This document shows positions 1 through 9,588 of a stretch of DNA of 64,000 nucleotides, in pieces (positions within the stretch are counted from its first letter, which is position 1; the number at the start of each line of letters is the position of its first letter). Source of the DNA: Halichondria panicea (taxonomy: Eukaryota > Porifera > Demospongiae > Suberitida > Halichondriidae); assembly GCF_963675165.1 (NCBI RefSeq), contig NC_087379.1, positions 5,907,442 to 5,971,441 of the forward strand. Reading direction: 5' to 3'. Under the pieces are notes generated by a model. That model searched no databases. It was not told the DNA's origin and saw nothing but the letters and a program-made list of their open reading frames with translations. Made by a program: the position numbers and the translations under genes.

Positions 1-1813
1 AAATCATAAACTAATTTCGCTGGATGAACTCAAAGCTCAAGTGACTAGCCTGGTTCCCCCCAAGAAGGCCGTCCCCCATTGTCCCAAACACTTGGAGAAT
101 GCCCTTAAGATATATTGCGATACATGCTCCACTCTCATTTGCATGGACTGCACCATTCGTATCCACAAAGACCACAACTACGACCTGGTGGCTGATGTGC
201 TGACCAAGCACAAGGAAGAACTTGTCTCCAGTCTCAAACCAGTCAAAGAGAAGCTGGACAGTGTACAACGAGCTCTGAAGGACTTTGACACAAGAGCCAA
301 GGCAATCCACGATCAGAGGACCACGATTGAAGCCAACATCCACAATGAGATTGACGAACAACATCGACTGTTAGACCAACGAAGGGCAGAGCTTGTGGGA
401 GAGCTAGAGATGCTGACTCAGCAGAACCTGAAGGATCTGGCGGCACAGAGGGACCAAGTGGAGATCACTCAGGTGAAACTGGCCAGCTGTCTGGAGTACG
501 CTGAGGGTGGTCTCAAAACAGGCACAGATGGTGAAGTACTCGAAATGAAAATTTCCGTTATTAAGAGAGTCGAACAAGTTTCTACTGAATTCGAATCAAA
601 TGCTATTCAGCCAGAGACAAAAGCTGACATGGAACTGATCACTGAAGGAAAAGAACCTCTCCAACAAGCTTATCGAGAGTTCCTAGAGATTGAACAGTGT
701 GGATCAATCAGCTTAGTGAACAGCCACACGACAGGAGATGGTCTGAAAGGTGCTACAACTGGAGAAACAAAAACTGTATCCTTTCAAGCAATGACCAAGA
801 ACAACAAGAAATCCAACGGTAAACTCGACCTCAAAGCTGAACTTGTGCATATCGAAAGCAAAGATAAAAGTAAATGTGAAGTGGTGATTGTTCGAAAACA
901 TGGCCAACACAAGATCAACTATCGCCCTATGAAACGAGGAAAGCATGAACTACACATCACTGTCAATGGGGACGCAGTACGAGGCAGTCCATTCCCAATA
1001 GCTGTAGCCCCATCACCACAGAGCTTCATCAAGCCTTCCCGAGTTGTACGAGGTGTGAACAGCCCACGAGACACTGTCTTCAACAGTAAGGGACAGTTGA
1101 TTGTTGTTGAAGGAGCTACTGTCTCTGTATTGACACCAGAGGGTGAAAAGATACGAACGTTTGGTCAGCTGAATGATGGTATTGGAGTGACTGTGGACAA
1201 AGACAACAACATGTATGTGATGGAGTATGGCAATCATCGTGTGAATAAGTTCTCATCTGACGGAGAGTTTGTGGCAGCTGTTGGTAGTCTAGGCAATGGT
1301 AACCTTCAGTTTACTAACCCTGTTGGTATATGTTATAACAGAAGAGACAACAACCTGTATGTGGTTGATCAGAGTAAGCACAGAATAAAAGTGCTCTCTA
1401 CTGAACTGAAGTTTGTACGGTGTTTCGGTACACGTGGCAATGGGAACGGACAATTACAAAGCCCATTTCATGCATCATTTGATAGCGCTAACAACCTCTA
1501 TGTGACTGATCATCTTAACAATCGAGTACAAGTCTTCACTGCTGAAGGTCAATTCCTGAGAACCTTCTCACAAAAAGCCGACGGTCAGAAGCTAAGTCGT
1601 CCCTGGGCCATAGCCATCGACAGCAGTGACACAGTGTACGTCAGTGAGAATGGACCGCATCATGTGAGTGTGTTCACATCTCAGGGAGCCTACATCACCA
1701 CGTTTGGTGGGACGGAAAAGGGACAGTTTAATAGCATTTACGGACTCTCTATTGATCGCAATGACTCTGTTGTTGTATCCGATCAAGGCAACGGGCGACT
1801 GCAGATATTCTAA
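1..1813 (+). CDS. TRIM-NHL protein, copy T1 (5' partial)
   Basis: The reading frame is open from position 2 to the TAA at 1811-1813, so the window edge removes the RING and B-box 1. What remains starts at the end of B-box 1 (NHKL), followed by B-box 2 (CPKH...CDTC...CMDC...HKDH), a long coiled coil, a filamin-type immunoglobulin domain ending in GSPFPIAV, and NHL repeats to the C-terminal RLQIF. TRIM-NHL proteins are typically RING E3 ligases whose NHL propeller binds RNA or protein; that role is inferred here from the family. The B-box 2/coiled-coil part resembles T3 (VIKRVEQVSTEF), while the part after about 945 is the same protein sequence as T7. The NHL variable loops read LNDGIG, FTNPVG, VVDQSKHR, SPFHAS and TDHLNNR. 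A shared polyadenylation signal follows at 1946. Confidence 0.93.
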   Translation, partial: NHKLISLDELKAQVTSLVPPKKAVPHCPKHLENALKIYCDTCSTLICMDCTIRIHKDHNYDLVADVLTKHKEELVSSLKPVKEKLDSVQRALKDFDTRAKAIHDQRTTIEANIHNEIDEQHRLLDQRRAELVGELEMLTQQNLKDLAAQRDQVEITQVKLASCLEYAEGGLKTGTDGEVLEMKISVIKRVEQVSTEFESNAIQPETKADMELITEGKEPLQQAYREFLEIEQCGSISLVNSHTTGDGLKGATTGETKTVSFQAMTKNNKKSNGKLDLKAELVHIESKDKSKCEVVIVRKHGQHKINYRPMKRGKHELHITVNGDAVRGSPFPIAVAPSPQSFIKPSRVVRGVNSPRDTVFNSKGQLIVVEGATVSVLTPEGEKIRTFGQLNDGIGVTVDKDNNMYVMEYGNHRVNKFSSDGEFVAAVGSLGNGNLQFTNPVGICYNRRDNNLYVVDQSKHRIKVLSTELKFVRCFGTRGNGNGQLQSPFHASFDSANNLYVTDHLNNRVQVFTAEGQFLRTFSQKADGQKLSRPWAIAIDSSDTVYVSENGPHHVSVFTSQGAYITTFGGTEKGQFNSIYGLSIDRNDSVVVSDQGNGRLQIF

Positions 1814-1945
1814 CGAAATAAGTAGAAAAGTGGACAAAGTAGTATGTAGCTCTGTGTAGAAATAGTTGGTAGCGTTATTAGAATGTGAAATGAAACTATT
1901 ATCTGTTGTGTTGATGCAATTATAGTGGTAGGTAAAGATCATCAT

Positions 1946-1951
1946 AATAAA
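1946..1951 (+). terminator. Conserved AATAAA polyadenylation signal between TRIM and MED18
   Basis: AATAAA lies 14-15 nt before the MED18 ATG in every unit: 1946, 8465, 16549, 24655, 30631, 38296, 46036 and 52536 (first base of each). It is the only obvious poly(A) signal after the TRIM stop, so the TRIM 3' end and the MED18 5' end probably overlap. Confidence 0.6.
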
Positions 1952-1965
1952 AAGTAACATCCAGC

Positions 1966-2463
1966 ATGGCCATTCAGCAACCAAAGCCTCCTCCAAATCA
2001 GCAGCTGTATGAGTTTCTACTGTTTGGCAGTGTGTCTGACAGTGAACTGCCCTCTTTACTGCACCGACTGAGAGGACTGGCTGACTTTGCAACCTGTGGA
2101 GGCATAGCATTCATTGACAAGGAGCAAACTTATAAAATTGGTCCGTGACGTGTTAATAGTTTGTCCTGTACAGTATGTGATATATGCCACTGGTTATTTA
2201 ATACAGAAATAGGCAACACTCGTTCTGTCGTTAGAGTTCGACAGTCGCTAGACAATGCCAAGGCCCCCTTGTGAGTTACACACCCCCCACACGTGTACCC
2301 CCACCCCATACCATATACATGTTACTACCTTGTTCCCCAGGCAACTCATATACACTGGGCAGCTGGACCTGGGTGATGCTAACAGGCCGGCTGGAGTGAG
2401 GAGTTGTGTACACACTGCATGCAGTAACAACGCCGCAGAATGCCTCAAGGAAATGGGATGCTT
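1966..2463 (+). pseudogene. MED18: MED18 copy 1, exons 1-3 only
   Basis: Exons 1966-2140, 2207-2270 and 2341-2463 match Mediator subunit 18 (YEFLLFGSVSDSELPSLLHR, then RVRQSLDNAEAP-like and TGQLDLGD). The final two exons, carrying the FRKGQMKI and AEQLKP blocks, are absent: the sequence changes just after the exon 3 donor into DNA that precedes an IlvD fragment. A TGA at 2147-2149 falls inside the proposed 66-nt intron 1 and so need not matter. That intron has the weak donor GTCCGT but restores the expected spacing to human MED18. Exon 3 ends in GMGC-type sequence (EMGCL) instead of EMGFM. Non-functional as a full MED18. Confidence 0.85.
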
Positions 2464-3244
2464 GTAAGTACTTTAATACTAAAAATGGCCCCAGGGAACC
2501 TAGGTGCCCAGAAATATCATACCTCAATCTCACTGTCACACATTTGCGTATTGTATAGCCAGAATCCTGTGAAGATGTTGTGTTTTTGTGTGCCAAACCA
2601 TTATTTATAGAGATTGTAGTGTTACCGTATATTTTCTAGGACAGCAAAAAATAATTATATTGGAAATTGTCTGTGTATAGTTGGAACAGATTTTTATAGA
2701 GCATGCGAAGTGTCCGGAATAATTAGAACAAGCAAGCAGCTGCGTGCGAGCTAGCTAAGTTTAATAGAACAGTGTGCGACTGAATAGTTGCAATAGCCAT
2801 CTAAAACTAGCTACACAAAGCTATATAACTGCAGCACTCTAAGTCTTACTCTGCCGTTTATGAATGTAACTCAACTTTTCAATGTGTTGTCCGAACAAAT
2901 GTAATATTAAAGCACTGGAGTGTCCGTTGTATTAGAACAACGAAAATTGCTCAAAAGAGTGTCCGGGGTAATTAAAAGTGTCCGATAAATTAGAAGATAT
3001 ACGGTATATAAGTGTACGAAGTGGAGCAAAAAGTGGAGGGGGACCAAGTGGAGCACATGATGTACCAACGGTACCCAGTGGAGCAGCAAGTAGAGGACCA
3101 ATCTGAGCCACTGAAGATCCCAAGCAAAAAAGACATGGACATTTCCTGATTTCACACAGAGGGGGATCCCAGGCCCCCCCCCTCTGTATGAAACCCTGGT
3201 TGACATTTTCTTGCGATGTACACTCACAATCCTCACGCTTCTGA
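2464..3244. other. Short-type junction region, MED18 intron 3 to IlvD
   Basis: This is non-coding DNA between MED18 exon 3 and the first IlvD relic. It corresponds to 25133-25544 and 46554-47334 but not to the long units. Most of it is the transposon at 2625-3004. The rest (about 3007-3180) is rich in gtggagcaa-type purine repeats. No gene seen. Confidence 0.6.
2625..3004. mobile_element. 380-bp non-autonomous DNA transposon, TA target duplication
   Basis: Inverted ends CCGTATATTTTCTAGG and, on the other strand, CCGTATATCTTCTAATT are flanked by TA at 2623-2624 and 3005-3006. Unit 4 shows the unfilled site (gtgtTAtgtaag, TA at 25290-25291), which proves insertion. The interior carries several gtgtccg...attag motifs and no transposase. 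Mariner-type MITE by TA duplication; family not identified. Confidence 0.85.
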
Positions 3245-3710
3245 GGAGCCACTTTGTTGTCACTGGTGACAACGTACCATCCCCAGAGCTTCGGAGAGTA
3301 AGACACACACCAGGGAGATCATGACCAAGAATGTTATTAGGTGTCACCTACATTTAGAATCTTAATAGTCGATTTTTCTGCATGCAGGTGTTGGTGCTTG
3401 CAGTGGGTGGCTCTACCAATAGTGTGCTGCATCTGCTAGCTCTAGCAAATGAATGAGTTGGAGGATATCTAGTCACTGGGTTAGGGTTAGGTACCACAAC
3501 AATTGTAACTGATCTCGAAGTGGTCGCATGTGCAGATGGTTGCTTAGCCCCTAATTCAGTTCGACCCTAATACAAAATGTACTGAGTGTGTGCTGAACAT
3601 TATGATTATGTGTAGTGCTGATGTGGATTTGTGCATTGAGGACTTCAACAGGATTGCTGATCGTGTGCCTCGATCTGCTAGGAAATTTCAAGCCTCATAG
3701 AAAGGTTGTA

Positions 3711-4156
3711 CAGTAGAACCTCCATAAAACGGACACCATTGGGGAACAGCCTTTTGGCCGTTATAGAGAGGTGGTCTTCCTCGATTGCCATCTATGTATG
3801 CTCTCTGAGTCATTTTTTGCTGCAAATGAATCTTGGAGCTTTGCTAACTGCTTCTTTAGCTCATAAAAGCTTTGAAAAGGCTGTAGGGACAAGCTACAGC
3901 TAGGTTTTTACCATTGTGCAATAATGCTATCTCAGCAACAACTTTCTGCTAATTCTGGGTGTGGCTGTCCGTTCTGAGAGGTTATTTGCTAAAGCTGATT
4001 GGGGACTAGAAATCTGCTCGTTATACAGAGTAGAGAGGTAGCCATTCCTGAGAGGTTGCTTACATTGTAGTTTCAATCTGGACCTAAGCTCTTGGCCGTT
4101 ATATAGGCTAAGTGTGTGGTTGCTTTTGGAGGTGGTCATTAATGAAGGTTCCACTG
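3711..4156. mobile_element. 446-bp pogo/Tigger-like MITE
   Basis: The left end CAGTAGAACCTCCATAAA and the right end, read on the other strand as CAGTGGAACCTTCATTAA, are flanked by TA at 3709-3710 and 4157-4158. CAGT termini plus a TA duplication suit pogo/Tigger relatives. The interior has internal ggccgttata repeats and no transposase. It lies in the IlvD c-d intron of fragments 1 and 7 only. Confidence 0.8.
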
Positions 4157-4179
4157 TATTATATATACCGAGCACCCTC

Positions 4180-4290
4180 ACCACATACCCTTGTACACAC
4201 TGTGGTCAAGACAACCACATACCCTTGTACACACCGTGGTCAAGACAACCACATACCCTTGTGCACACATGATAATCACATACCTCTGTA
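4180..4290. repeat. About 30-bp minisatellite in IlvD intron c-d
   Basis: About three copies of a unit containing ccacatacccttgtacacac plus gtggtcaagacaa precede the exon d acceptor. The copy number differs between fragments: compare 11525-11600, 19690-19831, 26410-26480, 34105-34224, 41545-41620 and 48269-48380. Confidence 0.75.
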
Positions 4291-5525
4291 CCCACAGTAC
4301 CACATGGCAGACCTGCACACTGCTGGAGGCCTCCCTATACTCATGAAGGAGCTACTAGACGTAGGGCTCTTACATGGTGACTGTCTCACATTGACCGGAA
4401 AGACTGTGGCAGAGAATTTAGCATCTGTCTCCAAAGCATCTGATCTGACACAGGACGTTGTGTACCCTATCTCTAAACCCCTCTCCCCTCCCGAGCACCA
4501 CATTACCATTATCAAGGTGAGATGGATAAGCTGTGTGTATTCTCACCTATGCAATCATTGTGAGTAAGTTATTTTGTTTTGTGAATCCTGCATGTGCGTT
4601 TTATTGTTTTAACAGCTATACACAATGTTTACATTTAGACGTGATAATTATCAAAATAATAGTTATCCTCTCATGATTGCATCCCATCCCAGGGGTAGCC
4701 TGGCAACAGACAGTGCCGTGCTGAAGCTGAGTGGGAAAGTGTTTGACAAGCCGTTCAAAGGCCCAGTGAGTCTACACACCATGCATGGACACAATGCCTC
4801 CTTTATTGAGTGTGTCTGCTTGTTCTACTTATTTCGATGGGGAGGGGCCAGTCTATGATGCCATTATGGGGGGCCAGGTTAAACCAGGACAAGTGCTCGT
4901 GATACGATATGAAGGTCCCAAGGGAAGGTGAGCAAGTGTATTCAAATATTTATTAAGTTGCATTTAAATTCATGAAATTGGTTATTTGCTGCATCTGTCA
5001 CTATAGCTACAGTTTCATCACTTTCAGTTTCAGTTTACTATACAGTATATATACTTGAATACTTTCCCCATACATGATACACACCCCTCTCCTCCGTGTA
5101 GTCCTGGCATGCCTGAGATGTTGAGTCCAGGCTCTGCACTGGTTGGTGCCGGCCTGGGTAAGACCGTTCCCTTGATAACTGATGGACGCTTCAGTGGAGC
5201 ATCTCACGGGATCATGATAGGTCATGTGACACCTGAGGCATTCGTGGGCGGGCCTATAGCACTGGTGGAGAACGGAGATATGATAAGCATTGATGCTGTC
5301 AACAGGAGAGTAGATCTGGTGAGTGTGCAAATCATTATGAGCACTGTACATATGATGGATGCATACATACTCCCCCGCACACCCACGCAGGAGGTCAGTA
5401 AGGAGGTGTTGACGGCTCGGAAAGCTTGCTGGAAGATTCCCCAAGAGCGTCAGAAAGTGAAGGGTCTACTGGCGAAGTATCGACGCTCTGTGTCCAGTGC
5501 ACATACAGGAGCTGTGACCAGCTAA

Positions 5526-6087
5526 ACCAACTGAACATTATAGTAGAGACCAAAGTTTTAGTTTTGTCCTGTAGAGCAAAGATTTAATTGATGTATATAC
5601 ACTCTTATTATGCATGCTTGTATAAACCGTGTTTTGCAGCTATACATAATTATCATTGTGCACTAGTGTGGCCTAATGATGTGGAGTCTAATGTAGAACG
5701 TTTCGTTATCAAATGTGCGAATGATTTATTGGAATGTCTTCAGCACATGTTTCTTTCAAACTCTTCACTCGTTGAGCTACAATGTAGGTGTACATGTGTT
5801 TACCTTGTGTTTGTGGTTGTTTCTTCAGAACTTTTCTTATGGAATGTTGCTGTGAATATTGTTACCAATAATTACCGTACACATGACATACGTCACCCCA
5901 TTTTTCTTCAAGCGCGCTCAAAAGGAATTGTGAGTTCCTAGATCTTATATTTATAATAGGTACAGGTATCCCTGTGCATCACCTGTACTCTTCTTTGAAT
6001 ATCTATGTGTTATTTTGGCATATAACATTCAACAATAATTATTGTGTGTCCCCACAGAAAACAAACCTTACGATAATCCCCAAAGCC
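5526..6087 (+). promoter_or_regulatory. TRIM T2 5' flank: likely promoter, 5' UTR and leader intron
   Basis: No gene is recognised between the IlvD stop and the TRIM ATG. A leader intron is likely, with donor GTGAGT at 5930 and acceptor ccccacag ending at 6057, 30 nt before the ATG. A CRE-like near-palindrome, TGACATACGTCA, lies at 5884-5895; its sister copies include the perfect TGACGTACGTCA. The region is strongly conserved between units. Promoter function is inferred from position. Confidence 0.5.
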
Positions 6088-8319
6088 ATGGCTGAGAGAG
6101 TGACTACGAAAGAAGCTCTCAAGAAACTTGATGCTCAACTCGAATGCTCCCTTTGTCTCGACACTTTTAAGCAACCGAAACTCTTGCCTTGTTTTCATGT
6201 GTTTTGCAAGTCCCCGTGTCTGGAGAAACTAGTGACCAAGGATGGACGCTCCCTCACTTGTCCCACCTGTCGACACATTGTCCCACTGTCAGAGAGGGGA
6301 GTGGTTGGACTGCAATCAGACTTTCACATCGACCACTTGTTTGAGATACAAGATGCTTTCAACAAGGCCGAAGACGACAATAATAAGAACTGTGGCAGCT
6401 GTGAGAATGGCAGAGCCACCGGGTACTGTAACGACTGTGGGGACTTTTTGTGTGACAGGTGTCAAACTGCTCACAAATTTGTTAAACTTTCAAAAAATCA
6501 TAAACTAATTTCGCTGGATGAACTCAAAGCTCAAGTGACTAGCCTGGTTCCCCCCAAGAAGGCCGTCCCCCATTGTCCCAAACACTCGGAGAATGCCCTT
6601 AAGATATATTGCGATACATGCTCCACTCTCATTTGCATGGACTGCACCATTCGTATCCACAAAGACCACAACTACGACCTGGTGGCTGATGTGCTGACCA
6701 AGCACAAGGAAGAACTTGTCTCCAGTCTCAAACCAGTCAAAGAGAAGCTGGACAGTGTACACCGAGCTCTGAAGGACTTTGACACAAGAGCCAAGGCAAT
6801 CCACAATCAGAGGGCCGCGATTGAAGCCAACATCCACAAGGAGATTGACGAACAACATCGACTGTTGGACCAACGAAGGACAGAGCTTGTGGGAGAGCTA
6901 GAGATGCTGACTCAGCAAAAGCTTAAGGATCTGGCGGCACAAAGGGACCAAGTGGAGATCACTCAGGTGAAACTGACCAGCTGTCTGGAGTACACTGAGG
7001 GGGGTCTCAAAACAGGCACAGACGGTGAAGTACTCGAAATGAAATCTTCCGTTATTAAGAGAGTCGAACATTTTTCTACTGAATTTGAATCAAATGCTAT
7101 TCAACCAGAGACAAAAGCTGACATGGAACTGATCACTGAAGGAAAAGAATCTCTCCAACAAGCTTATCGAAATTTTCTACAGATTGATCACAGTGGTTCA
7201 TTCAGCTTAGAGAACAGCCACACGACAGGAAATGGTCTGAAAGGTGCTACAACTGGAGAAACAAAAACTGTGTCCTTTCAAGCAATGACCAAGAAAAACA
7301 AGAAATCCAAAAACAAACTCGACCTCAAAGCTGAACTTGTGCATATCGAAAGCAAAGATAAAAGTAAATGTGAAGTTGTGGTTGTTCGAAAACATGGCCA
7401 ATACAAGATCAACTATCGCCCTATGAAACGAGGAAAGCATGAACTACACATCACTGTCAATGGGGATGCAGTACGAGGCAGTCCATTCCCAATAGCTGTA
7501 GCCCCATCACCACAGAGCTTCGTCAAGCCTTCCCGAGTTGTGCGAGGTGTGAACAGCCCACGAGGCACTGTCTCCAACAATAAGGGTCAGTTGGTTGTTG
7601 TTGAAGGAGCTACTGTCTCTGTATTGACACCAGAGGGTGAGAAGATACAAACTTTTGGAAAGCTGAATAATGCGTATGGAGTGACTGTGGACAAAGACGA
7701 CAACATGTATGTGATGGAGTATGGCAATCATCGTGTGAACAAATTCTCATCTGACGGAGAGTTTGTGGCAGCTGTTGGTAGTCAAGGCAGTGGTAACCTT
7801 CAGTTTAGTAGCCCATTTGGAATCTGTTATAACAGAAGAGACAACAACCTGTATGTGCCTGATTGCAACAACCACAGAATACAAGTGATCTCTACTGAAC
7901 TGAAGTTCGTACGATGTTTCGGTACACAAGGCAATGGGAACGGACAATTACAAAACCCGTTTTGTACAACATTTGATAGTGCCAACAACCTCTATGTGAC
8001 TGATTACGATTACAGTAACCATCGAGTACAAGTCTTCACTGCTGAAGGTCAATTCTTGAGAACCTTCTCACAAAAAGCTAACGATCAGAAGCTGAGTCAA
8101 CCCTGGACCATAGCCATCGACAGCAGTGACACAGTGTACGTCAGTGAGAATGGACCGCATCATGTGAGTGTGTTCACATCTCAGGGAGCCTACATCACCA
8201 CGTTTGGTGGACCAGGAACAAAAGAGGGACAGTTTAATACCATTTATGGACTCTCTATTGATCGCAATGACTCTGTTGTTGTATCCGATCAAGGCAACAA
8301 GCGACTGCAGATATTCTAA
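6088..8319 (+). CDS. TRIM-NHL protein, copy T2 (743 aa)
   Basis: The start MAERVTTKEAL is chosen because every copy shares it just after a likely leader-intron acceptor; the open frame upstream is intronic. RING at about residues 20-61 (CSLC...CFHVFCKSPC...CPTC), B-box 1 about 102-139 (CGSC...CNDC...CDRC...H), B-box 2 about 163-194, coiled coil about 195-340, filamin-type domain ending in GSPFPIAV, NHL repeats over the last 240 residues. The role is probably a RING ubiquitin ligase with NHL-directed substrate or RNA binding, inferred from the family. Variable NHL loops: LNNAYG, FSSPFG, VPDCNNHR, NPFCTT and TDYDYSNHR, the last two residues longer than in other copies. The final 38 residues equal those of T5, suggesting exchange. 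Poly(A) signal at 8465; MED18 copy 2 starts at 8485. Confidence 0.95.
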   Translation: MAERVTTKEALKKLDAQLECSLCLDTFKQPKLLPCFHVFCKSPCLEKLVTKDGRSLTCPTCRHIVPLSERGVVGLQSDFHIDHLFEIQDAFNKAEDDNNKNCGSCENGRATGYCNDCGDFLCDRCQTAHKFVKLSKNHKLISLDELKAQVTSLVPPKKAVPHCPKHSENALKIYCDTCSTLICMDCTIRIHKDHNYDLVADVLTKHKEELVSSLKPVKEKLDSVHRALKDFDTRAKAIHNQRAAIEANIHKEIDEQHRLLDQRRTELVGELEMLTQQKLKDLAAQRDQVEITQVKLTSCLEYTEGGLKTGTDGEVLEMKSSVIKRVEHFSTEFESNAIQPETKADMELITEGKESLQQAYRNFLQIDHSGSFSLENSHTTGNGLKGATTGETKTVSFQAMTKKNKKSKNKLDLKAELVHIESKDKSKCEVVVVRKHGQYKINYRPMKRGKHELHITVNGDAVRGSPFPIAVAPSPQSFVKPSRVVRGVNSPRGTVSNNKGQLVVVEGATVSVLTPEGEKIQTFGKLNNAYGVTVDKDDNMYVMEYGNHRVNKFSSDGEFVAAVGSQGSGNLQFSSPFGICYNRRDNNLYVPDCNNHRIQVISTELKFVRCFGTQGNGNGQLQNPFCTTFDSANNLYVTDYDYSNHRVQVFTAEGQFLRTFSQKANDQKLSQPWTIAIDSSDTVYVSENGPHHVSVFTSQGAYITTFGGPGTKEGQFNTIYGLSIDRNDSVVVSDQGNKRLQIF

Positions 8320-9410
8320 CGAAATAAGTAGAAAAGTGGACAAAGTAGTACGTAGCTCTGTGTAGAAATAGTTGGTAGCGTTATTATTTTATTTGGAATG
8401 TGAAATGAAACTATTATTTGTTGCATGTGTTGATGCAATTATAGTGGTAGGTAAAGATCATCATAATAAAAAGTAACATCCAGCATGGCCATACAGCAAC
8501 CAAAACCTCCTCCAAATCAGCAGCTGTACAAGTTTCTACTGTTTGGCAGTGTGTCTGACAGTGAACTGCCCTCTTTACTGCACCGACTGAAAGGACTGGC
8601 TGACTTTGCAACCTGTGGAGGCATAGCATTCATTGACAAGGAGCAAACTTATAAAATTGGTCCGTGGCGTGTTAATAGTTTGTCCTGTACAGTATGTGAT
8701 ATATGCCACTGGTTATTTAATACAGAAATAGGCAACACTCGCTCTGTTGTTAGAGTTCGACAGTCGCTAGACAATGCCGAGGCCCCCTTGTGAGTTACGC
8801 ACCCCCCACACGTGTACCCCCACCCCATACCATATACATGTTACTACCTTGTTCCCCAGGCAACTCATATACACTGGGCAGCTGGACCTGGGTGATGCTA
8901 ACAGGCCGGCTGGAGTGAGGAGTTGTGTACACACTGCATGCAGTAACAACGCCGCAGAATGCCTCAAGGAAATGGGATTCATGTATACACTTTTAATGGC
9001 AGGAATGTGCCCAGCATTGTCTTGTATGGTGGCTATTTTCAATCCATAATCTCAAAACTAGAGCACTAAAGTGCTAACCCTCGGCCGGCTGTTGACATGA
9101 TCTCAAGTGTATAGCAACCCAAAGAGTGTTGCTGGCTATAAAGCAGCAAGTAACGTAACAGGCTGAGATTGAAGTTTTAGTATAATTATAGTACATGCAT
9201 TATTTGCCTGTTTATGACATCTGAGTTTTACCTCCATTCTGTATTCTATGGACTTAGCAAAGAAGCATGGAGTCTTAGAAATAATTTATGGCTCTTGGGG
9301 TATGCTGGTAGGAAAAGAAATAACAATCATAATTCTAGCTTTCTGCTTTAGTGACCCTGTTCTATTGTTCCTGATACAGGATCGCTTCAACTGTAATACG
9401 TATAGGCTAC

Positions 9411-9480
9411 CTCGAATAAAGGCCGCGTGTAGTTAGTTAGCTGCTAACGTGCAAGTTAGCTTTTGCTCGCTTTTATTCGA
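9411..9480. repeat. 70-bp inverted repeat (tcgaataaa arms)
   Basis: The arms tcgaataaa (9412-9420) and tttattcga (9472-9480) are perfect reverse complements. Counterparts are at 17501-17570, about 31546-31615, about 39259-39328 and about 53465-53534, the last with a decayed left arm. Possibly a miniature transposon relic. Confidence 0.5.
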
Positions 9481-9588
9481 CAACGAAGCTTTAACATCGA
9501 AATCTACCACTAATAACGTGTTGTGTGAAGGCTATCCATTCTGTAAACGCAGTGCTGTAGCATCCAGGTGAGGACTCACAATTACAAA

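Larger units (their letters stand above)
945..5270 (+). repeat. Near-identical long duplicate, copy 1
   Basis: By eye this block matches about 45035-49360 with only a handful of differences: substitutions near 2149, 3245, 3269 and 3562 and one T-run length change near 3375. It covers the T1 filamin/NHL end, MED18 exons 1-3, two small transposons and most of the IlvD fragment. Divergence rises sharply at both edges, inside the TRIM filamin domain and inside IlvD exon g. The boundaries are approximate. Confidence 0.85.
3245..5525 (+). pseudogene. ilvD: IlvD/DHAD 3' fragment 1 (short unit)
   Basis: Pieces of a dihydroxy-acid dehydratase gene: relic exon a about 3245-3325, relic b about 3385-3450 (LAVGGSTNSVLHLLALAN), c about 3616-3701, d 4298-4516 ([17 protein letters not shown]), e 4694-4765, f about 4832-4927, g 5102-5318 ([32 protein letters not shown]), h 5391-5525 ([10 protein letters not shown]). 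The N-terminal half is missing. Exon b lacks its start, exon c carries a 4-base insertion and a later TAG, exon e has an extra G at its acceptor, and exon f has lost its acceptor and first codons. A 446-bp transposon sits in the c-d intron. Dead copy. The related 6-phosphogluconate or sugar-acid dehydratases are possible alternative family assignments. Confidence 0.85.

Noticed and set aside
2141-2206. Treating the TGA at 2147-2149 as a MED18-killing stop
   Set aside because: Alignment with human MED18 spacing places it in a 66-nt intron; other copies read through this intron only because its length is a multiple of three.
3706-3903. 65-codon open frame inside the 446-bp pogo-like MITE as a protein
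   Set aside because: It lies wholly inside a non-autonomous element, is not transposase-like, and starts at the terminal repeat.
4180-4290. CRISPR-like array
   Set aside because: The units are contiguous minisatellite copies without unique spacers, in a eukaryotic intron.
4298-5525. Bacterial contamination or a fresh horizontal transfer of IlvD
   Set aside because: The fragments are split by short GT-AG introns with consistent phases and share base composition with the neighbours. Ancient transfer cannot be excluded.
5588-5941. Open frames (about 84-117 codons) in the flank ahead of each TRIM gene, e.g. one containing ANDLLECLQHMFL
   Set aside because: They have no family resemblance and their starts and ends shift between units by indels. 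They lie where a promoter and leader exon are expected. The conservation is explained by recent duplication.
6088-8319. TRIM coding region as a processed retrocopy because it lacks introns
   Set aside because: A leader intron is apparent just before the ATG, and the flanks are duplicated with it. There is no poly(A) tail or target duplication.
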